A stretch of DNA of 64,000 bases from Nodularia sp. LEGE 06071 (GTDB taxonomy: Bacteria; Cyanobacteriota; Cyanobacteriia; Cyanobacteriales; Nostocaceae), in NCBI RefSeq assembly GCF_015207755.1, contig NZ_JADEWH010000003.1, positions 1 to 64,000 on the forward strand, in the 5' to 3' direction. The notes under the pieces are model-generated. The model saw only the letters and a list, made by a program, of their open reading frames with translations, was not told the origin of the DNA and ran no database searches. Both the position numbers and the translations under genes were made by a program. Positions 8,454 to 15,977 of the stretch are shown piece by piece (the stretch's first letter is position 1; each line of letters begins with the position of its first letter).

Positions 8454-9593
8454 TGTACTAGGCTCAATTGTGGCGACTACTTCCCCAGTTTGACTGGTAT
8501 TATAACCCCCAATGGCCTCTAGCTGTGAGAGTACCCGCCGATGTCCTAAAGTGCCAAGTAGTTTTTGGACTGGGGCTTCATCTAGGTATGGTTTGAGAAC
8601 GGCTAAGTCGTATCTTGATTGTTGTAGGGGGATGAATCCTAACCCGAAAGCGGCGGCTACAGAGGCGGTGCTGATTCCAGATGAAACTTTGCCTGTGGCT
8701 ACTGCTTGGGCTACTTCTAGGTGTCCGTGGACAATTTGCTCAAATCCATTGACGGCGGTAAATGGTATATTTGCATCTAGGAGCGATCGCTCTAAGACTT
8801 GGCGACTACCTGAACCTGGCTCACGGTTGGCAATGGTGACTCCTGGTTGTGCTAAGTCTGCAATAGTTTTTAATCCCAGGGGATTATTCGGCTGAGTCAG
8901 CATTCCCTCTTCCCAAACGCCCAGGTTAATTAATACAACCGCCGCATCTTGAAGAACGGAACGCACAAAGGGAGTGTTATATTCTCCAGTCTGAGGATCA
9001 TAGAGATGCATCCCTGCAAAGTGAACTTCTCCCCGGCGCAGTCGATGCAATGCCGTCATACTGTTATCTAAAGTCCAGTGGACTCTGAGGTTAGGATGCC
9101 AACGTTCAGCAGCACGCGCCCATAAGGATAAAGCCGGCGCACAACCTGCCAAAATCACTGTTTGATGCAGATGTCCGGGGTCATCTAATAACTTGACGAC
9201 CATTGTATTTGTACCGGGCAGGCGATCGCCTTCGCCATCAGCTGGTATCATCTCTGTACGAAAAGCATCTTGACCAATTAAGGGATGAGCAATCCATTGA
9301 TTACCAACTTGAGCCAAAATCAGCCGTAGTCGCTGACCTAATGGCACATTATAGGCTGGCACGGCTTCTATTTCTGGTAAATCCTGTTCTAACCAAAACA
9401 AATCTTCCACTTGACAACCGAGGGCTTTTGCCAACCGCAGGGCGATAGTAGTTGATGGCGCATATTGTCCCGACTCGACACCGCTAATAGTTTGCCGGGT
9501 AACATTAGCCAAGTTAGCCAAATCTTGCTGACTCATACCCAAGCGGTTTCTCGTTTGCTTTAATTTATTGCGAAGTTCGTCCTGTTTTACCAC
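8436..9593 (-). CDS. one-component regulator: XRE-type HTH plus PBP-like ligand domain
   Basis: 385 residues from a GTG start. Residues about 5-62 form an XRE-family helix-turn-helix (RLGMSQQDLANLANVTRQTI). The rest is a periplasmic-binding-protein-like sensor domain of the kind linked to molybdate or tungstate regulators (PBP_like), with a GSGSRQVLERSL segment near 275. It is divergent from the molbindin gene and next to modBC and modA, so it probably senses molybdate and controls these genes. The shared 290-bp spacer holds a candidate operator. The last five residues (VIRNS) are encoded by a tandem repeat, a recent C-terminal change. ModE-type specificity is inferred from context. Confidence 0.8.
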   Translation of the reverse strand: MVKQDELRNKLKQTRNRLGMSQQDLANLANVTRQTISGVESGQYAPSTTIALRLAKALGCQVEDLFWLEQDLPEIEAVPAYNVPLGQRLRLILAQVGNQWIAHPLIGQDAFRTEMIPADGEGDRLPGTNTMVVKLLDDPGHLHQTVILAGCAPALSLWARAAERWHPNLRVHWTLDNSMTALHRLRRGEVHFAGMHLYDPQTGEYNTPFVRSVLQDAAVVLINLGVWEEGMLTQPNNPLGLKTIADLAQPGVTIANREPGSGSRQVLERSLLDANIPFTAVNGFEQIVHGHLEVAQAVATGKVSSGISTASVAAAFGLGFIPLQQSRYDLAVLKPYLDEAPVQKLLGTLGHRRVLSQLEAIGGYNTSQTGEVVATIEPSTVIRNS

Positions 9594-9792
9594 GTCTTAG
9601 CTATTGAGTTTTTGCGGTTATCCTCCTATTTAAATTAGCGTGAAATGGGGTGCGGTTCTCTATATCGTGCGATCGCCTGGAAAAAATTCATTACCACCAA
9701 GCCTTAAAATCAGGTTGAGAAAATGATCACCGTATAGAAAGGATTTTATTTTGGAGATTTTGAGCAGGAAAACCAGGAATTTGAGTTTTTTC

Positions 9793-9826
9793 GCAAGTAA
9801 AAGTAACGTTATGATAAAATACTTGC
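9793..9826. promoter_or_regulatory. candidate operator/promoter upstream of the molbindin gene
   Basis: A perfect inverted repeat, GCAAGTA (9793-9799) and TACTTGC (9820-9826), spaced 20 bp apart, brackets an AT-rich TATGATAAAAT element that could be a -10 box. It lies in the divergent spacer between the regulator gene and the molbindin gene. It is a plausible regulator binding site; this is inference. Confidence 0.45.
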
Positions 9827-9882
9827 TTAGTTGCGGTACAGATATTGCTGCGCTGGAGTAGTCAACTCAAAAGGAGTCAAAC

Positions 9883-10092
9883 ATGAAAGTTAGTGCGCGT
9901 AATTCTCTAAAAGGTAAGGTCAAGGAAGTTACACCGGGAACCGTCAATGCAGAAATTGTGATTGAAATTGCACCTGGAATTGAAGTTACCTCAATTATTA
10001 CCAAATCTTCTTACGAAAGTATGGGTATAGAAGTAGGTAAAGAAGTGTATGCAATTGTGAAATCAACTGATGTTTTGATTGGTGTTGACTAA
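9883..10092 (+). CDS. molbindin (Mop/TOBE domain protein)
   Basis: A 69-residue single Mop domain. SARNSLKGKVKEV at the start, VNAEIVIEI in the middle and VYAIVKSTDVLIGVD at the end are typical of molbindins, small cytosolic oligomers that bind molybdate or tungstate at subunit interfaces. A strong AAGGAG ribosome site precedes the ATG by about 7 bases. It faces the modBC gene and diverges from the HTH/PBP regulator, so it belongs to a molybdate storage and sensing module. Diazotrophs need molybdate for nitrogenase and nitrate reductase; that link is from general knowledge. Confidence 0.9.
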   Translation: MKVSARNSLKGKVKEVTPGTVNAEIVIEIAPGIEVTSIITKSSYESMGIEVGKEVYAIVKSTDVLIGVD

Positions 10093-10188
10093 AATTTATA
10101 ACGAATATAAATTAAATAACATCCAAATCTAATTTTTAACCTCACCCCGGCTAAGAAGTTGCGTCTAAGTCTCCCCTCTCCTTAGTAA

Positions 10189-10333
10189 CTACCGTGTATA
10201 CACAAGTGATCGAATCGCCCCCTAACCCCCAATTATGGGGGAACAAGAATTTTCAAAGTCCCCCAAACTTGGGGGATTTAGGGGGCAAAATAGGCTCAAA
10301 GGCAGACAGATAGGACTTGTGTGTACACCGTAG
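10189..10333. mobile_element. MITE, family A copy 1 (145 bp)
   Basis: The ends CTACCGTGTATACACAAGT and ACTTGTGTGTACACCGTAG are imperfect inverted repeats. It is flanked by CTCCTTAGTAA (10178-10188) and CTCCTTACTAA (10334-10344), an 11-bp direct repeat with one mismatch, as expected for a target duplication. It lacks about 26 bp of the interior present in the other two copies. It sits within a larger CTCACCCC/GGGGTGAG inverted repeat between converging genes. Confidence 0.75.
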
Positions 10334-10378
10334 CTCCTTACTAAGGATAGGGGTTGGGGGTGAGGTTCTGTATTTTCT

Positions 10379-12208
10379 TCAATCAGACATTAAAAATAGT
10401 TTATTCATATCTAAACGCACATACCAGGGGAAAGGCTTGTCTTTGATATTTAGCCATTTTTCCTTAAATACTTCCGCTTGTAGGTGGTAATCATGGCTGT
10501 TATTTAATGAATTGTGCAGTCTCAAATAAAGCGTCATCCGGTGCGGTGTTTCCCGCTTCCTGACTAACCAACAGGGAAAGGTATTCTCGGCGTTGGGGTC
10601 ACTTGTAAAGCTGAGATGATGGGCGCGAATACCTATATAAGCTGGTGACTGGGGCAAAGGTTCCGTCACTTTGAGGGTGCAGTCCCAATCTAAGGCTTGG
10701 ACTTGATTCGCAGATAGTACTTTTACTGGGGAGAAGTTCTTGCAACCTGTTAACTGCGCGACAGTGTAAGTATTGGGATGGTCGAAAATATTTTGTTTAT
10801 CATCGTTAGCAATAATTTGTCCTTCGGACATGACCAACAACTGTTCACACACTTCGTAGGCTTCTTCTAAATTATGGGTCACAAATAATGTCACTCCTTG
10901 ATATGTGCTGAGAGTTTCAATTAATTGCTCTTGTAATTGGTGACGCAGATATGTATCTAGGGCTGAAAAGGGTTCATCTAATAGTAATGCTTCTGGTTGG
11001 ATTGTTAAAGCCCTGGCTAAAGCTACCCGTTGTTGCTGTCCTCCTGAAAGTTGGTGAGGATAACGATTTTCCAATCCTTCTAACTGCACTGCTAGGAGTT
11101 GCGCCTGTACTTGTTGCTTAATTGCTAATGTCGATAAGCCTTGAGGTAAGCCAAAAGCAATGTTTTGCATCACAGTCATGTGAGGGAACAAAGCGTAATT
11201 CTGCATTAAGAATCCAATGCGGCGATCGCGTGATGGCAAATTAATTCCTTTTTCGGAATCAAATAACACCCGACCATTTAAAACGATACGTCCTTTTGTA
11301 GGTGTTTCGATGCCAGCAATACAGCGCAAAATCATACTCTTCCCAGCCCCAGAACCTCCCAAAAATCCCAAGGTATTGCGATGCCTTCGGCGAGCGCAGC
11401 TATCGCCACTAAAACATACTTGCAATCTAAAGCCTGGAAGTTTTTTGTCAATATCTACAAATAATCCCGAAAAATCAGTTTTGTGGGAAGTTTGAGAGAT
11501 CGAGTATTCCGGATTTCTGATTCCTGTGGGGAATGGGGAATTTTGTTGTTTCCGTTTCCCCCGGTTTTCTTGCCAAAAGTTGACTCCTATAATCCCAGAT
11601 AAGGAAATACTCATGATGGCGATCGCCCAAAACCAAGCTTCATTCATCGCGCCAGCTTCCACAGCAAAATAAATTGCCATCGGGATAGTCTGAGTTTCTC
11701 CGGGAATATTACCCGCTAACATTAAGGTGGCTCCAAATTCACCCAAAGCCCGTGCAAAAGCTAAACTTGTAGCGGCGACAATTCCGGGAAATGCTAAAGG
11801 TAAACTAATTCGCCAAAAGATGGTCGATTCAGATGCACCAAGGGTTCTGGCTACGCGTAAAAGATTGCCATCAATTTGTTCAAAGGCTCCCAGTGCTGTT
11901 TTATACATGATGGGAAACGCTACAACTGTTGCGGCGATCGCTGCACCATACCAGGTAAAGACAATGCTCAAATCCCAAGTCTGCATGAGTTTACCGACAG
12001 GGCCATTCCTTCCAAAAAATAGCAGTAATAAAAAGCCCACAACTGTAGGCGGTAAAATCAAAGGAGCGATAAAAATTCCTTCAATTAATGATTTGGCTTT
12101 ACCTCGATATCCTAACATCCAATAAGCAGACCAAATACCCAGGAAAAAGGTAATAAATGTGGCAAGTAAGGAAGTTTTTAGTGATATCCAAAGGGGGGAT
12201 AAATCCAT
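10379..12208 (-). CDS. modBC: fused molybdate ABC transporter permease-ATPase (ModB-ModC)
   Basis: 609 residues from the ATG at 12208 (MDLSPLWISL). Residues about 1-220 are the ModB permease, with five or so helices and an EAA-type loop (ARTLGASESTIFWRISLP). Residues about 265-490 are the ModC ATPase: Walker A GGSGAGKS, signature LSGGQQQR, Walker B ALLLDEP and the switch histidine in FVTHN. A C-terminal TOBE-like region follows. Fused modBC genes are known in heterocystous cyanobacteria. Just before Walker A, an extra SCARRRHR stretch is encoded by a small palindromic repeat, lengthening the beta-strand turn. It forms an operon with modA, now separated from it by a MITE. Confidence 0.9.
   Translation of the reverse strand: MDLSPLWISLKTSLLATFITFFLGIWSAYWMLGYRGKAKSLIEGIFIAPLILPPTVVGFLLLLFFGRNGPVGKLMQTWDLSIVFTWYGAAIAATVVAFPIMYKTALGAFEQIDGNLLRVARTLGASESTIFWRISLPLAFPGIVAATSLAFARALGEFGATLMLAGNIPGETQTIPMAIYFAVEAGAMNEAWFWAIAIMSISLSGIIGVNFWQENRGKRKQQNSPFPTGIRNPEYSISQTSHKTDFSGLFVDIDKKLPGFRLQVCFSGDSCARRRHRNTLGFLGGSGAGKSMILRCIAGIETPTKGRIVLNGRVLFDSEKGINLPSRDRRIGFLMQNYALFPHMTVMQNIAFGLPQGLSTLAIKQQVQAQLLAVQLEGLENRYPHQLSGGQQQRVALARALTIQPEALLLDEPFSALDTYLRHQLQEQLIETLSTYQGVTLFVTHNLEEAYEVCEQLLVMSEGQIIANDDKQNIFDHPNTYTVAQLTGCKNFSPVKVLSANQVQALDWDCTLKVTEPLPQSPAYIGIRAHHLSFTSDPNAENTFPCWLVRKRETPHRMTLYLRLHNSLNNSHDYHLQAEVFKEKWLNIKDKPFPWYVRLDMNKLFLMSD
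11376..11405. repeat. small palindromic repeat inserted in frame in modBC
   Basis: A GCGATGCCTTCGGC...GCAGCTATCGC block of roughly 28 bases lies inside the ModC half. It encodes about eight residues rich in Arg just upstream of Walker A that ModC homologues would not be expected to have. It resembles the short dispersed palindromes seen elsewhere in the window. Confidence 0.6.
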
Positions 12209-12278
12209 AATAAGATGTTTAACTATATAAGTAACATAATTAATGAACCGCCTTGGCGCTAGGCTCTCCCTTTCGGAT

Positions 12279-12449
12279 CTACGGTGTACACACAAGTGAT
12301 CGAATCGCCGCCTAACCCCCAATTATGGGGGAACAAGAATTTTCAAAGTCCCCCATTTTACCCCCAAATTTGGGGGTCACGGGGGCGGGGGATTTAGGGG
12401 GCAAAACAGGCTCAAACGCAGACAGACAGGACTTGTGTGAACACGATAG
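12279..12449. mobile_element. MITE, family A copy 2 (171 bp) within the mod operon
   Basis: It begins CTACGGTGTACACACAAGT and ends ACTTGTGTGAACACGATAG. CCTTTCGGA occurs at 12269-12277 and 12451-12459, one base off each end, as a direct repeat. It interrupts an older palindrome whose halves (CTTGGCG... and ...CGCCAAG) lie on either side. The interior contains CCCCCAATTATGGGGG-like palindromes and may affect transcription from modA into modBC. Confidence 0.75.
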
Positions 12450-12490
12450 TCCTTTCGGAGAAGGTCGCCAAGACAAGAATAAAAATGCTA

Positions 12491-13285
12491 TTAACTCACA
12501 ATAAAACCGTATTTTTTTAATACAGCTTTGGCTTGATTATTGGATAAAAATTTGACAAATTCTTTGGCAGCAGGGATATTTTTACTGCTTTTAATTACTG
12601 CCATTGGATAAACAATTGCCGAATGATATTTTTCATCAGCAGCAACTACAACTTTAACTTTGTTAGAAATTTTGGCATCTGTGGCGTAAACTAAACCTGC
12701 ATCGGCATTACCGCTTTCTACTGCTGCTAACACTTGACGCACGTTGTTAGCCAAAACTAGTTTAGATTTGATTTGCTCAAAAATTCCCAATTTCTTGAAT
12801 ACTTGGTCAGCGTATTGTCCTGCGGGTACGCTTCTGGGTTCTCCTACGGCAATTTTCCTAATTCTGGCATCTGCTAAATTGAAAAAGCTATTAATACCTG
12901 TGCTGTTATTCGGCACAATCAAGACTAAGCGGTTATTTGCTAGGTTGGTACGAGTACCTGGAACTAAAAGTCCTTTTTGCTCCAGTGCATCTACTTGTCT
13001 TCTAGCCGCAGAAATAAAGATATCGGCTGGCGCACCCTGCTCAATCTGTTGTTGTAATGCTCCAGAAGCCCCAAAGTTATATTTGATATTGACGTTTGGT
13101 TTACTTTGTTGGTAGATGGGCTGAATTTCTTCTAGTGCATCTTTCATACTCGCAGCCGCAGACACCAGTAAATTTACGTTTGACTGTGCTGTTAAAGGAG
13201 TGGGTGTAATCAAAGGTAAGGCGATCGCCAGAAAAAAGCTAGTAACCCCTATACCAATCCAACCCAAAATCTGTTTCTTATTCAT
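12491..13285 (-). CDS. modA: molybdate ABC transporter substrate-binding protein
   Basis: A 264-residue periplasmic binding protein. The signal sequence (MNKKQILGWIGIGVTSFFLA) has a cleavage site near the AQS at about residue 34. The mature start, VNLLVSAAASMKDALEEI, is the ModA hallmark that binds the oxyanion. Later blocks NFGASGALQQQIEQGAPADIF (shown only in part here), NRLVLIVP and ESGNADAGLVYATDA agree with the family. It delivers molybdate, or tungstate, to the ModBC transporter encoded next on the same strand, about 280 bp away because of a MITE. Confidence 0.93.
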   Translation of the reverse strand: MNKKQILGWIGIGVTSFFLAIALPLITPTPLTAQSNVNLLVSAAASMKDALEEIQPIYQQSKPNVNIKYNFGASGALQQQIEQGAPADIFISAARRQVDALEQKGLLVPGTRTNLANNRLVLIVPNNSTGINSFFNLADARIRKIAVGEPRSVPAGQYADQVFKKLGIFEQIKSKLVLANNVRQVLAAVESGNADAGLVYATDAKISNKVKVVVAADEKYHSAIVYPMAVIKSSKNIPAAKEFVKFLSNNQAKAVLKKYGFIVS

Positions 13286-13961
13286 ATTTTTATTTTTGCT
13301 GTGTAACTAAAGTATCAAGGCTGCTATAAAGCTACTTGTTTGTATTTACACATGAACTAAATTTTAATTCTGTAGCAAGGATAACTGACAGAATGCAAAA
13401 ATAAATGCTTTTAGCCCTTAATTAAGAGATAAAACCCAATCTTTGTGCTTGTGGAAAGGCTGGGTGATGTACTCAAAGCTAGTGTTTTCAGTAAATTTGG
13501 TAATTATTACTTTCTTAGCCAGCTTATTTTACCGAAAGCCAAAATTCTTGCTTTTTAGGCTGTATGAGATTTGGCTTTGTGAAATACCCGAAATGCAGAG
13601 ATATTTAAAATTACCCATACCCAGATCCCCGAAGAAGTCGGAGATATATATCGTCAAGGTTTTATGTTTAATTATGTTGACCTACTTACAATATCAAAAT
13701 TCGAGAAAAAGAAGTAGAATTTTATTCCCGCTAAGACTAATATGTAATTGGCAAATCACATATATAAAACAAACTATTTATCAGACTTAAATTGCCATTC
13801 AGCTAAGACAATACGCACGATTATATGTCTTTTTAAAACTGCTTTTGTCCTTGACTTTACCGAATTAGCTGAATAAAAATAGCAGTAACAACTAAGCCAA
13901 GCAGTGCTTAATTGTTAACCACTTAAATCTATAAGCAATAAATGCTTGAGGAGCAAATAAT
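13286..13961. other. intergenic region before the peptide cassette array
   Basis: 676 AT-rich bases. A 115-codon open frame at 13443-13790 has no ribosome site and a composition typical of non-coding DNA, so I leave it out. The promoter of modA should lie at the left end and that of the first cassette near 13800-13950. GAGGAGCAAATA immediately upstream of 13962 is the ribosome site. Confidence 0.4.
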
Positions 13962-14198
13962 ATGGCAAACATCACTCTGTCTGAACTAAACAATGCTGGT
14001 GCTGAATTATTTCAAGATTCTGAAAGCTTTCTTAATGAACTCAAAGATGTAGATGCCATCTCCGGTGGTAGCACTGACACCTACAGCGGCTATGTCAGCG
14101 ATATGTCTACATTGACTAAGTTGGCAGAAGCGTTTGTGACCACATATGCAATTGGTCATGTTACCTACTTAGCCAAGTCATTCAGCTATGGATACTAA
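13962..14198 (+). CDS. double-glycine leader peptide, cassette copy 1
   Basis: A 78-residue small secreted-peptide precursor. The leader, residues 1-36, has LSELNNAGAELFQDSESF and ends in ISGG, the cleavage signal of peptidase-C39-type exporters. The predicted mature core is 42 residues, 37-78, without cysteine, rich in Ser, Thr and Tyr, with an amphipathic stretch (LTKLAEAFVTTYAIGHVTYL). The leader resembles that of cyanobacterial CTB-family bacteriocin-like peptides. A strong GAGGAG ribosome site precedes it. This copy has Ala32 and Met48, where copies 2 and 3 have Ser and Ile. No exporter or modifying enzyme is encoded nearby, so maturation must use genes elsewhere. Function is inferred. 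Confidence 0.8.
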   Translation: MANITLSELNNAGAELFQDSESFLNELKDVDAISGGSTDTYSGYVSDMSTLTKLAEAFVTTYAIGHVTYLAKSFSYGY

Positions 14199-14410
14199 TG
14201 ACTTTCATCACTTCATGTAACTAGTAATTCTGCACGGTATTCAAAAGTAAATAAGCTGTGATTATCGGCTTTTTCAAAGCTGAGAAATAATATCTTGATT
14301 GATGCCGTGCTTTACTAGATGGCTTTTTTGGGATGAATCTATTGACTAATCATCTCAGAGAGCCAGTCAAGTTGAAAATTATCGTCACAAATGCTTGAGG
14401 AGCAAATAAA

Positions 14411-14647
14411 ATGGCAAACATTACTCTGTCTGAACTAAACAACGCTGGTGCTGAATTATTTCAAGATTCTGAAAGTTTTCTTAATGAACTCAAAGATGTA
14501 GATTCCATCTCCGGTGGTAGCACCGACACCTACAGCGGCTATGTCAGCGATATTTCTACACTGACTAAGTTGGCAGAAGCGTTTGTGACCACATATGCAA
14601 TTGGTCATGTTACCTACTTAGCCAAGTCATTCAGCTATGGATACTAA
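14411..14647 (+). CDS. double-glycine leader peptide, cassette copy 2
   Basis: The second copy, 78 residues, starts exactly 449 bp after the first. It differs from copy 1 only by Ser32 and Ile48, and keeps the FSYGY C-terminus. The GG motif at residues 35-36 and the GAGGAG ribosome site are unchanged. Each copy carries its own conserved upstream spacer, so it may be made from an individual transcript or a common polycistronic one; nothing in the sequence decides between these. Near-identity of coding and spacer DNA points to recent tandem duplication. Confidence 0.8.
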   Translation: MANITLSELNNAGAELFQDSESFLNELKDVDSISGGSTDTYSGYVSDISTLTKLAEAFVTTYAIGHVTYLAKSFSYGY

Positions 14648-14859
14648 TGACTTTCACCGCTTCATTTAACTAGTAATTATGCACGGTATTCAACAGTAAA
14701 TAAGCTATGATTATCGGCTTATTCAAAGCTGAGAAACAATATCTTGATTGATGCCGTGCTTTACTAGATGGCTTTTCAGAGATTAATCTATTGACTAATC
14801 ATCTCAGAGAGCCAGTCAAGTTGAAAATTATCGTCATAAATGCTTGAGGAGCAAATAAA

Positions 14860-15096
14860 ATGGCAAACATTACTCTGTCTGAACTAAACAATGCTGGTGC
14901 TGAATTATTTCAAGATTCTGAAAGTTTCCTCAATGAACTCAAAGATGTAGATTCCATCTCCGGTGGTAGCACCGACACCTACAGCGGCTATGTCAGCGAT
15001 ATTTCTACACTGACTAAGTTGGCAGAAGCGTTTGTGACCACATATGCAATTGGTCATGTTACCTACTTAGCCAAGTCAATCAGTTCTGGATACTAA
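14860..15096 (+). CDS. double-glycine leader peptide, cassette copy 3
   Basis: The third 78-residue copy, again 449 bp downstream of the previous start. The leader is identical to that of copy 2. The core ends SISSGY instead of SFSYGY, so the mature peptides differ only at the extreme C-terminus. This pattern, an invariant leader with change concentrated in the core, is what a diversifying peptide family would show, though the number of changes is too small to test. Confidence 0.8.
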   Translation: MANITLSELNNAGAELFQDSESFLNELKDVDSISGGSTDTYSGYVSDISTLTKLAEAFVTTYAIGHVTYLAKSISSGY

Positions 15097-15308
15097 TGAC
15101 TTTCATCGCTTCATTTAACTAGTAATTCTGCACGGTATTCAACAGTAAATAAGCTATGATTATCGGCTTTTTCAAAGCTGATAAATAATATCTTGATTGA
15201 TGCCGTGCTTTACTAGATGGCTTTTCTGAGATGAATTTATTGACTAATCATCTCAGAGAGCCAGTCAAGTTGAAAATTATCGTCATAAATGCTTGAGGAG
15301 CAAATAAA

Positions 15309-15536
15309 ATGGCAAACATTACTCTGTCTGAACTAAACAATGCTGGTGTAGAATTATTTCAAGATTCTGAAAGTTTTTTCAATGAACTCAAAGATGTAGA
15401 TTCCATCTCCGGTGGTAGCACCAGCGGCTATGTCAGCGATATTTCCACACTGACTAAGTTAGCAGAAGTGTTTGTGACCACATATGCAATTGGTCATGTT
15501 ACCTACTTAGCCAAGTCAATCAGTTCTGGATACTAA
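15309..15536 (+). CDS. double-glycine leader peptide, cassette copy 4 (shortened core)
   Basis: The fourth copy, 75 residues. It has Val14 and Phe24 in the leader and a loss of three codons (Asp-Thr-Tyr) directly after the GG-Ser-Thr, giving a 39-residue core. The C-terminus is SISSGY as in copy 3, and Val replaces Ala in LAEVF. It is the most diverged copy. The spacer behind it is truncated but keeps the hairpin. It lies 441 bp upstream of the CHAT-STAND gene on the same strand. Confidence 0.78.
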   Translation: MANITLSELNNAGVELFQDSESFFNELKDVDSISGGSTSGYVSDISTLTKLAEVFVTTYAIGHVTYLAKSISSGY

Positions 15537-15685
15537 TGACTTTCATCGCTTCATGTAACTAGTAATTCTGCACGGTATTGAAAAATCAGGTGATCTCTAT
15601 TGATACCGTGCTTTACTAGATGGCTTTTCAGGGATTAATCTTTCCAACCTCCTCTAAGATTTAAAAATAAAATTAAGCTAGCATA

Positions 15686-15877
15686 TTAATTTATTGGTGG
15701 GAAAGTTTCAAATTTTTCCGCAGGTGGTTCTGTGTAGTCACAAAATATATTTAATCCGATTTTGAGTATATACAAAACAATTACAGTGGCGATCGCCCGA
15801 TCAATTGGTAATCCATTTGTGGTTGCAAGACCGACTAGAGAGACAATTAAACCTGATAGCAAGCAATATTCTGGCAT
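15686..15877 (-). pseudogene. truncated copy of the membrane partner gene at 19770-20225
   Basis: The frame encodes the C-terminal half, about 55 residues, of the 151-residue protein at the other side of the CHAT-STAND gene: SGLIVSLVGLATT, then LPIDxAIATVIVLYILKIGL, then FCDYTEPPA. DNA identity runs for roughly 200 bp, including non-coding sequence beyond the stop. The N-terminal domain is missing and replaced by unrelated sequence, so I call it a fragment, although the open frame could still be translated as a 63-residue hydrophobic peptide. The two copies are direct repeats bracketing the large gene. Confidence 0.65.
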
Positions 15878-15977
15878 AGTTTGGGTAAAAGCGCTGTTTT
15901 TTGTGGTTATCCGAAAATCACGAAAAATATTATGTAGTATGTAGGTGTGTAATCATACCTGCGGACAAGCTTAACCC

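Larger units (their letters stand above)
13940..15625 (+). repeat. 449-bp tandem cassette array (four units plus partial spacer)
   Basis: Starts at 13962, 14411, 14860 and 15309 are spaced exactly 449 bp apart. Each unit contains ribosome site, peptide gene and spacer. Each complete spacer holds a hairpin with arms GCACGGTAT and GATGCCGTGC, and a second inverted repeat around GAGAT...ATCTC next to the following gene. The trailing spacer after copy 4 has GCACGGTAT paired with an exact ATACCGTGC around a shorter loop, so pairing is kept while the loop differs. Confidence 0.85.

Noticed and set aside
13443-13790. 115-codon open frame upstream of the peptide array
   Set aside because: AT-rich, no ribosome site, low-complexity translation and no recognisable motif; more likely promoter DNA than a gene.
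13940-15625. Possible CRISPR-like array
   Set aside because: The 449-bp period contains whole genes and spacers that are conserved rather than unique; no cas genes.
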